Origin: Phytoseiulus persimilis
Lineage: Eukaryota; Arthropoda; Arachnida; Mesostigmata; Phytoseiidae
Length of the DNA: 64,000 bases
Reading direction: 5' to 3'
NCBI GenBank assembly: GCA_037576195.1
Contig: CM075104.1
Span: forward strand, 6,950,775 to 7,014,774
Positions 56,627 through 64,000 of this stretch are shown here, piece by piece. The translations under genes were made by a program, and so were the position numbers. Each line of letters opens with the position of its first letter. Position 1 is the stretch's first letter. The notes beneath the pieces are model-generated. The model had not been told where the DNA came from. It was given only the letters and a program-made list of their open reading frames with translations, and made no database searches.

Positions 56627-56794
56627 AACGGCGAACCAATTGGAGAGATGCATCCAAGCTGTATTGAGTTGTTCGGGTTCCAATGCGAGCTTTCGCACGG
56701 AAGATCATCCTCGCTGATTTCAGGTCTTCGAGATCGCGACCTGATCGGAGCAGATCGAGAGCACGGAGGCATCGAAGCTGATAGCTCCAGGGGC

Positions 56795-57162
56795 GGTCGT
56801 TCCTCTCTGACCCTGTTGAGCGCCTTTCGAATTGCCTTCGAGTGGTCTCGTTGGATGTGTGTTCAATTTCCTCTCGATTCCGTTCGTGGATAAGAAAATG
56901 AATTCACGAAGCTCGCTGAGCCGAGAAACAATGTTCTTACCATGTGTTAGATCTTCTCCCGGGCGCTTTCAAGATTCCAGAGATCGGTCTGATAACCTGA
57001 TTCTCTCCTGAGGGAATTCTTCTCTGCAGGTCATGCAACTTTGAGCCCTTTTCCCTGTCGCTTCGACGATCGCCGAGACATCCCGTCTGTTGCAGCGCTG
57101 TATATCGAGATCCATTTGGTTTTTCGATTTTCCCGGAAAACCGGGAGACCTGCCGTGGAAGG
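56795..57162 (-). repeat. Right inverted arm around hAT-2
   Basis: Inverted copy of 52937-53312. The minus-strand frame through it (57244-56969) is open and contains DIQRCNRRDVSAIVEATGKR. Confidence 0.85.
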
Positions 57163-57394
57163 TTCGATGACGAATATTATTGGAAATGTCGAGCGCTTCA
57201 GAAATTACTTCAGCTTCTTCATCGTCAGGGTCATAATCCCGCACTATCCCTTCGAGAACGCTAAAAAAAAAAGTCGAAATTCACATTTTCACGCCTTTTC
57301 AGCAGAGATCATCGTCATCACCATCACGAGTCGAGTCGCCTGCTTTCGCGGATTGCTCCCCTTGGCATTGGAATTGATTTTCAGTCCTCATTCG

Positions 57395-57485
57395 CGCTGC
57401 GTTCCTTGCGTTCCTTTGGAACGCATGCCTGAGATAGCGTTCCTTGCGTACCAAAGGAACGCCGTTCCTGCGTACCTGCGTTCCG
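57395..57485. repeat. GCGTTCCTTGCG palindrome cluster
   Basis: GCGTTCCTTGCGTTCCTTTGGAACGC-like words and their complements alternate over 90 bp and can form hairpins. They lie just past the point where Gypsy-3 gag similarity stops. Confidence 0.7.
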
Positions 57486-57504
57486 AAAAATCGGATGTCT
57501 GGTG

Positions 57505-57983
57505 ATCGGTAATGCTCGGACTCTCCCGCTTTGAATTTCGACGCCAACACTTCCTGAGCCTCCTTGAGGGTTTTCGCGGGTTCCGTGGCGTGCGCATTGT
57601 TGTATCCATCCACGATGATTTGGCCTCCCAATACTTTCAACAGTGCGATTTTCACCGTTTCTTCTTTTTCCGCCTTTTCTGTGGCCGTGAGATAAGTCTC
57701 AAAGAGGTCCCAAAACCGCCTCCACTCGTCCGCGGTTTTGTCCTTCACGGCTATGTCTTTCATGATTTCCAGGCGTTCCATCTCTATTTTCGCACTGTGT
57801 CGCTTGAAGTCGTCGTTCTCTTCCTCTGTCTCACCAAGATTTCAGTTTACCGCTGCCACCATGCTAACTCCTGTTGTACCGGTAACTGAGAACACGAGCG
57901 ACTCTCTTGGGAGCCACGCACTGACTGCTGTGCACGGTGTTTATTGTGGCTGATGGGTTGGTCTGCTATCTACCTCCCTCAAC
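57505..57983 (-). mobile_element. Gypsy-3 fragment: 5' LTR, PBS and gag start
   Basis: LTR at 57862-57983 (last base altered), TGGTGGCAGCGG primer-binding site, then MERLEIMKDIAVKDKTADEW at 57781 and an open gag frame to about 57505. The rest of the element is missing. Its outer side joins directly to dispersed repeat copy B. This copy lacks the indels found at 38.7-39.4 kb. Confidence 0.9.
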
Positions 57984-58806
57984 GGTAAACGGCCAATGGG
58001 TCGCAAACAGTGTAGCAGAACGTCTATATTTTCGAGGAAGAGGAGGAGCCGACACCCACGGCAGTCGGAGAGGGACAGCGCCCGATTCAAATAACCGAGG
58101 GCTCATTGAGGATATCGGCCGGTCCAAGAAGACCGGTTGGAGTAGGATCATCGCATACGTTATATTCTAGGTGCTGGTTTCATATGCCCGATTTTAGTCC
58201 GAATCAGAGTCTCTTTTCTGAGACCGATCGCTGAATGTACAACCGAGAATTTGGTGCTCAGTCATTCAACGGATGAACCATGTCGGTTTTGTTTCCCCAA
58301 GGTTAGAGGTCTTCGATCGGAATATCTACGCGCATGCCCCATCTTCCGGCTTATTAGCGATAGCATCGACTTGGGAAATCCACGAAGATGAGAACAGGGT
58401 GGGGCTGCAGTGAGTTCCAACTCGTCGGAAACGACGCTCTGAGAGCCAGGGTTGAGCAGAAATAGGCTGTCTCCGCCTTCCTCGAAAACTTCCCAAGCGA
58501 TTGTCCACAGAGGAGAATCTCGGTTCAAAAGGCACAGCCGGAGGTAAGCCCGTGTAGAAGTGTCCTAGATGATTGTGATGATTTTCGGATCATCCATGCC
58601 CATTCCTTCGGGCATTGCCTCCAGCAGCATCGTCTGAAGACCTCGCAAACCGCGATTCATCGCGGTTTCCAGAGCCTGTCCGAGCGCCAACGCCCTCAAA
58701 GAACCCCCCTTGATTTGAATAGTGCGCGACTCCTCCACCAGTGCATCGGATGTCGTCTTACCCTTTCCCTCGAATCCGTCTGCTACACTAAAGATTGTTT
58801 GCTACA
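57984..58806. repeat. Dispersed repeat, copy B
   Basis: Partner of 529-1170 with about 180 extra bases at 58395-58575. The LTR of the Gypsy-3 fragment meets it at the very position where copy A diverges from its own left flank, so the LTR may mark the repeat boundary or a deletion joint. Confidence 0.8.
58565..58789 (-). CDS. Unknown small terminal exon, about 75 codons
   Basis: Minus-strand frame opened by an acceptor-like TTTAG near 58791 and closed by TAG at 58565-58567. It contains ADGFEGKGKTTSDALVEES, then GGSLRALALGQALETAM and LRGLQTMLLEAMPEGMGMDD. Copy A encodes the first part with two replacements and then loses frame, so copy B may be the more intact version. I do not recognise the family. 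Confidence 0.4.
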   Translation of the reverse strand, partial: SVADGFEGKGKTTSDALVEESRTIQIKGGSLRALALGQALETAMNRGLRGLQTMLLEAMPEGMGMDDPKIITII

Positions 58807-59352
58807 CTTTGGCCTACAGCCCCCTCAACACCAGCGGGCCGCTTTCGTCTACTACGGCTAGCAACAACTCGCTACCCGCCTAACCGCCTAACCGACAAGA
58901 ACCAAAAACGGACATCAAAAGCGGACATTCGTTGTTTTCACGATTCGAGCATGCCCTTTTCAGCAGACGATGAGTATCACAAGCTGTAATTTCGGGCAGT
59001 TATATATTGAAGCACGGCTATTCTGTTGTCGTTAAGACAAAGCTGCTGATGAAACAACTGATGGATATACTCTTTAATATCAACTTTCCGGCAGGGGAAT
59101 CCGCAAAGCATTATATTTGACTTTCATCCATGAAACCTGCGTGAGGAAGCGATAAGCATCGAGATTGACAGTCAAATGTCTGAAAGCCGCCGGAACGGTT
59201 ACTCATTTTATTAGAATGTTACATAATATACATCGTATTCCGCGGAAGGTGCGCTTCATAATTTCAGAAGGAAATCATTCTCTTCGACTTCGGCAGATCT
59301 CTCCACGGACGATGTTCTTTCCCTTAGTTTGGTCAGTCAATTGAACTTCGCA
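58807..59352. other. No recognisable gene; 3' flank of hAT-3
   Basis: No motif or end sequence recognised. Confidence 0.45.
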
Positions 59353-60680
59353 TCATTCTGATTCGAAGAGGAGGTCGGAATTGAACTGGATGGGGAGGTA
59401 TCTCTTGATGTTGAGCTCCGAAAGGTTGTGTCGTCTATCCGTGAGGATGTTTTTCAACAGAGAAGAAGATCTTTCGACTTCGGCATTGCAGAAGACTGCA
59501 TGAAGGGAGAGTCGTGAGTCTTCACTCGACAGAGTCGAGAGGGACGTGAAATCAGGGTTATTCGCGAAAATATGCTCGAATTGAGCGAGGAAGTCTCCCC
59601 TCAGTTTGGACTTGATCGAAGGCAAATTTGATAGCTGTTCATCCATGGATTTCGACCGTGATCCAAGCGCCACGATGAGTTCTGGGATGTCGAAAAATGC
59701 CGATACTGGTTCGAATTGATTTTGGAGCTCGGGATCTTGAACGAGGACCTTCAAGGCCTATATATCGGCCGCTTTGCCTCCGAGACGAGAAACGAAGATT
59801 CTAACTCTCCCGAGGTTCCTGAAGTGATGGGAGGCAGCATTGAGGAAGGTCCCCCAACGCGTGGTTAGTGGCTCGGGAGGCAGCGGCCCATGTCCGATCA
59901 ATTCTCGGTAAAGATTCACTCTACTCTTGGAGGTGTACATGACGCTTTTCATACGAGCAACGAAAGCGTTCCTTTTGTCGTAATGCTCACGGACCGTCTC
60001 GCAGAGCAGGTGGATAGCATGTGCGAAGCATGTGACGTGGATGAAGTCCTTTTGAAACACCCGGAGATCTCTCCCGACCGCGAGATTGGTCCGGAACTGG
60101 TCGGTGACAAGGATCTTGAGGAGGCTCGCATCCTTCGAGACCCTCATGGCAACTCTGTTGACGATCGCTGATAGAGCGACCTTGTTCGCAGAGTCCACGA
60201 ATTTGGTGTCGACTAGCAGGGGAGGTTCTGGCCTGCCCGTTAGAGGAACTATCATGGTGTTTACCACTTTCCTGCGTTGGGAATCCTGTGTTTCATCGAT
60301 GTGCTGCGCGTCGTCGAAGGCACCGAGTCCAAACGTTGGATAATCTTCTCTTGAACTATTTTGTATCCATGAGAAATGTATTTCGCTGGGTTGCTCGCAC
60401 ATTCCACATGTTGGCTTGCATGTTTTAGGAAGAATTTCCTGAAGCGTTCAGAGCGAAGTTTCGTCAGCGGAATATTCTCCGCCACGAAGAGAAGAAACAG
60501 CTCGTAGTTGAAAACGCTCAAAATTCCGTCCTCGTTCTCGATCAGTGCAGACACCATCCCAGATTGACTGTAGGAAACTTGCATTGCTGCTCGGTGCCTT
60601 GGCTTGTCGATGCGGGCACTGAGTCGAGTGCTGCCACGACGATCCTTGACCGTCAGTTAAGTTGAGCATTTTTGACAAAT
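59353..60680 (-). pseudogene. hAT-3 transposase relic
   Basis: Three minus-strand segments in order. 60584-60261 has ENIPLTKLRSERFRKFF (post-BED region; a weak BED finger lies above). 60402-59758 has LLVDTKFVDSANK, VTDQFRTNLAVGRDL, VTCFAHAIHLLCETVREHY and PLTTRWGTFLNAASHHF. 59754-59353 ends with the dimerisation motif HAVFCNAEVERSSSLLKNIL. This is the DUF659-like hAT group. Frame changes near 60300 and 59756 inactivate it. Confidence 0.8.
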
Positions 60681-60965
60681 GACAGTTCCTCCGTCATGTT
60701 TGAAACAGCAATTCTCTTTTTTAGCCAGCCGGCCTCGGACGAGTTTTCTCAAGTTTGAATTCATTCTCGCAATGTCAACTGAGGAAAATTCAGGCGAGTT
60801 AGAATTTGACTTCGTCGACTCATTTCGAGCCAGGAAAGCGCAATGATCACAGGTGGGAACTTAGTGAACCGAGCAAGGAATTTGATAACATTGAGGTTTG
60901 ATTGCATTCTTCTTCTTTCTCTCTGCTGAGCGTTCTTCTTTTCGTGTCCGCGGAATCACTCTTCT

Positions 60966-60988
60966 ACGGGGTGACCAGAAATAACGTG
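60966..60988 (+). repeat. Orphan mariner-type end
   Basis: TA followed by CGGGGTGACCAGAAATAACG matches the complement of the mariner right end at 18274-18293 except for one base. No transposase follows. Confidence 0.65.
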
Positions 60989-61139
60989 AGTGGTGTGTAA
61001 GTGGTGGAATTTCCGGCAATCCGAATGTAGCGAGCTTTTCGTGATGCAATTAACGTAGTTTTCGAACTCGTGGAGATGTTTCTGATTAGACTGGATCCTT
61101 GCGGGATACTTTCATCCATCGAAGTGGAATATAATCCAC

Positions 61140-61208
61140 CTTTCCAGTATAATCGAAGAGTTTTGGGGGGGCCATGGCCCCCTTGCCCCAATCCTGGGTA
61201 CGCCACTG
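61140..61208 (-). repeat. hAT-type terminal sequence with G run
   Basis: On the minus strand CAGTGGCGTACCCAGGATTG leads into G/C runs (GGGGCAAGGGGGCC), typical of hAT ends. A similar start, CAGTGGCGGATCCAGGAGTG plus a G run, lies on the plus strand at 61569-61610; these are two ends pointing away from each other. Confidence 0.55.
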
Positions 61209-61568
61209 GTCTCCCTCCTCAAAGAAACATCTCATGCTCATTCCTGACTTTCTCAGCGGAGCGATGTATTCTCGTTAGGCATATGGGCCGTTGAGTAACG
61301 ATAGAGGTACGAGCTTTCGTTCGGTCGAAACCATACGGCACCGTGTGCGGAAAATGCAATTCATGAATTTCACCCACACAAGTTTTGGCCCACCTATCGA
61401 ATCAAGCTCTTTGAGATCAAAGTTGAGAACGAGGTTCCCGTACCCAAGGACTAGGGCAAGTTCTCCAATTTCTGATTCCTGCTTTCGGTCCGGCTCTTGG
61501 AGGATCTCCATCATCGTCCGAGGCGTTCTGCTGAATATGAGGCCAATACAAAAAGTTCCCTCAGAACA

Positions 61569-61610
61569 GTGGCGGATCCAGGAGTGACTCAAGGGGGGGG
61601 GGGGGGCGGT
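61569..61610 (+). repeat. hAT-type terminal sequence with poly-G
   Basis: CAGTGGCGGATCCAGGAGTG followed by a run of 14 G at about 61594. A similar G run lies near 62151. No matching right end could be placed. Confidence 0.5.
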
Positions 61611-63285
61611 CGTAGAGTTTTGATGGAACATATGGCTTTTCCCCCTTGCTCTCGGAGGTCATGACTGGGACGATTAATGTCTGACTCAGAAAATGAGGGA
61701 GCGTACGCTGTTATCAAACCTTGGGGGGGTTCCAAACCTCGACGGAATCGAATTTCGAAGTTAGGTTACCGCAATAAATCCCACCATGCCGGGGCAATAA
61801 TTCGCCCGGAGTTTTAACTCAATGCTCCCCGTCGTGACCATCAGTGATATACTATCCGCAGAGGACTGTACAGTCGATTCCAGCAAAGTGAGATCAATAG
61901 CTTGACACTGAGAGCAGACTTGAACGCCCATGAACACCGTCAAGTTATTGGATCGTTGGAATCGACTGTCCAGTCTTCTGCGGTCAGTATTGGACCGGGT
62001 CGGAACTCGAAGTGTCGACCCGAATCTCCTCAAGTGACATAGAATACACGGAGCGTCCACATCTTCTTTAACTATGTTTGTATTGAGCTCAGATAAGGGA
62101 GAGTCTCTAATTGAAACGGCCACCCTGTATGTCGCTTGAAAAAAAATCGAGGGGGGGGGGCGATCGTGGGCGTTTTTTTTCATCGTGTCAAAGTCGATGG
62201 TCAGTTCCCCCGTCATTCCCTCGGGCGCTCGTTCTGAAAGAGTTCATAGTGATCTACAAAAGTAACGCACCTCCCGACCAGATTACTCACTGCGGGGTTA
62301 ATCGCTCCATCGAGCTGACAGAGTCAGTGCACCGCACGTCCACCGGTACGCGGAGAAAACATGCCTTTTGTGAAAAGCTCTCAAATTGTTCTCAAGAGCC
62401 CTCGACATTTCCAACCGCTCGTTCTCCACCGGTTTGCTGCTCCTTCTCAAAGTTGACTGCGGGACGGCCATGTTTTCTCGAGACAATGGCCGAGTCCTTT
62501 TGGTGATATGTAGACCCGCCATTTCGGCTCCTCTTTCTCAACGGGACCCTGACGCGACAGCACCATTGTGACACCAGAAGATCAAGTTAAAGCTGCCGTC
62601 GGAGCTTTCTTCGGAGGGAACGGAATTAAATCTAACCGTAGAAGAATCACTGCTTTGGTGGATCGATGGAAGAGGTGTTCAGCTGCCAAGGCTCATCACT
62701 CCGATTAGAATCGCATTTGCCAATGAAAAGTTGTGTGAGTCAATGTTTCCGAAATAAAACCGGAAAATAACTTATGTGGACCCCTAATAGCTAAAGAGTT
62801 CACGAGAAGGAGAACTGGGAGGCAGAGAAGCTAAGAGTAAAAAACTATATTCTGCCAGATCAGGACAAAGACCCGGGCACACATGGCCGAGAACGATCCC
62901 AGAAGCGATTGGAACATATGACCCATGCAGTTCAGCACACCAGATAATGCTTCACTGCGAATGCGAGGTTGTTCGAATGCGCAGAGCTGGAGTCACTAAA
63001 GGCAGCAAGTAACCTTGAGTGGAAAACCTCCCGCAGAGAGGTTGAACAGTCACTGCCCACAGGTATTCATCCGTCACAACCTCACGATGAAACTCAGGAG
63101 GCACTCAGCTGGTCATGTAATAATCGCGGCAAAGGGCCTGCGGGGATAAGCGCCCCACCAAGAAAAATCGATTTTTGAAAACTTAAAATGCTCATATCTC
63201 GAGAACCAGTGGAGCTACAGCGCCGATAAAAAACCGTTGTGAAGCTCTTCCCAAGGGCTATCGAACGCCGTAAGCAGCGGGTGCC
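61611..63285. other. No recognisable gene
   Basis: Minus-strand frame 62216-61761 is open but unlike any family I know. 62495-62575 resembles the right end of the TIR element at 19376-20009. Confidence 0.45.
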
Positions 63286-64000
63286 GGAAACCTGTCGAGG
63301 AAAATGGAAAATTTTGTTGGTTTACCCGGAAGGAGAAGGCTGACCACTTTCTCAGATATCGCTGAAACTACTCCTATCCATCGTCTACTCGCAGGGCAAG
63401 TTCCATCCCGAGTTCATGCGAGTTTGCGGGGCCGAGATATCAACAGTTGAACATCGGCGATGAAGCGGTTTCTCCCCAGAACTCGCTTGAAACCCAGCAT
63501 AAAAATGGATAGAAGTCATCGAATCAAGTAATCTTTCTGGAAATCATGGTCAGATCGATAGGGATCACCCTCCGAGACTCGTCGAAGTATGCTCAGATTG
63601 GTCCCAGGATCACCCTTCCAGACATGGAAAAGTGTGCTCAGATTGGTCCCAGAATCACCTTTCCAGACTTGGAAAAGTCTGATCAGATTGGTCCCGAGAT
63701 CACTCCGATCGACCCTCAGAAGTATGGTCAGTGAGTCAGTATGGTCAGGGACCAATCTGAGCATATTTTTCCGAGTCTGGGAGGGGTGATTCCGGGAACG
63801 ATCTGGGGAAGAAACGCTTCATAGCCAATGTCCAACTGTTGATATCTCGGTCCCGCAAACTCGCATCGGGATGAAACTTGCCCTGCAAGTGGACGATGGA
63901 TGGGAGTACTTTAAGCGATATCTGAGAAAGTGGTCAGCCTTCTCCGTCTGGGTGAACCAACCAACTTTTCCATTTTCCTCGACTAGAAAAGTGGTTTCCG
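63286..64000. mobile_element. Foldback element carrying the 45-bp minisatellite
   Basis: Arms of about 170-180 bp, 63286-63458 and 63822-64000, are inverted copies (for example GAGATATCAACAGTTGAACA against its complement, and GAAGGCTGACCACTTTCTCA). Between them are about four plus-strand minisatellite units (GCTCAGATTGGTCCCAGGAT) and, after about 63735, one or two units in the opposite orientation. The right arm runs to the window end, so the outer boundary is unknown. Confidence 0.85.

Noticed and set aside
61761..62216. 151-codon minus-strand protein
   Set aside because: No motif, no start context and no copy elsewhere in the window.

Overview
The window looks like a gene-poor, repeat-dominated stretch of an animal genome, most likely an arthropod. 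It carries Ty3/gypsy, Ty1/copia and BEL/Pao retroelements, hAT, Tc1/mariner and MULE DNA transposons, spliceosomal introns, and short CCTAA (TTAGG-type) runs in its satellites. The arthropod assignment is an inference; no host housekeeping gene, tRNA or rRNA could be recognised. There is one assembly gap (425 N at 52512-52936).

Layout. 1-3.3 kb: dispersed repeat copy, a GCAGCG microsatellite and two units of an 84-bp GC-rich satellite. 3.3-18.3 kb: a stack of nested insertions whose edges can be read to the base. A Tc1/mariner transposase is split by a gypsy element (Gypsy-1, 4437-17792, 5-bp target duplication GCCGT). Its gag is split by a hAT transposon (hAT-1, 8955-17524, 8-bp duplication CTCGGAAC). 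The second intron of the hAT transposase holds about 116 tandem copies of a 45-bp minisatellite. A 488-bp MITE-like insert with a 9-bp duplication sits in the 5' part of the mariner. 18.3-29.1 kb: minor repeats and inverted-repeat elements, a FLYWCH-MULE transposase gene, and inside it a very young gypsy (Gypsy-2, 22915-27372) with two identical 115-bp LTRs and one intact 1305-aa gag-pol frame.

29.1-39.5 kb: Gypsy-3, whose gag is split by a copia element (32937-38671, duplication ACTCT). 39.5-46 kb: little coding content, an inverted-repeat element, a strong G-run on the minus strand, and a second degenerate, inverted array of the 45-bp minisatellite. 46-52.5 kb: relics of a Rep protein with the HUH and P-loop motifs of CRESS-DNA viruses and replicons, and relics of a BEL/Pao element. 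52.5-57.2 kb: a hAT-2 transposase gene with one in-frame stop, lying between inverted arms of about 375 bp, the left one running into the gap. 57.2-64 kb: a fragment of Gypsy-3, a second copy of the dispersed repeat with a small conserved exon, a degraded hAT-3, orphan TIR ends, and a foldback element that again carries the 45-bp minisatellite.

The relationships are mainly those of mobile elements using one another as targets. The order of insertion can be reconstructed from target-site duplications: mariner, then Gypsy-1, then hAT-1; Gypsy-3, then copia; MULE, then Gypsy-2. The most notable items are the stack of nested elements with the intronic minisatellite, the apparent transposon-borne spread of that minisatellite, and the endogenous Rep relic.
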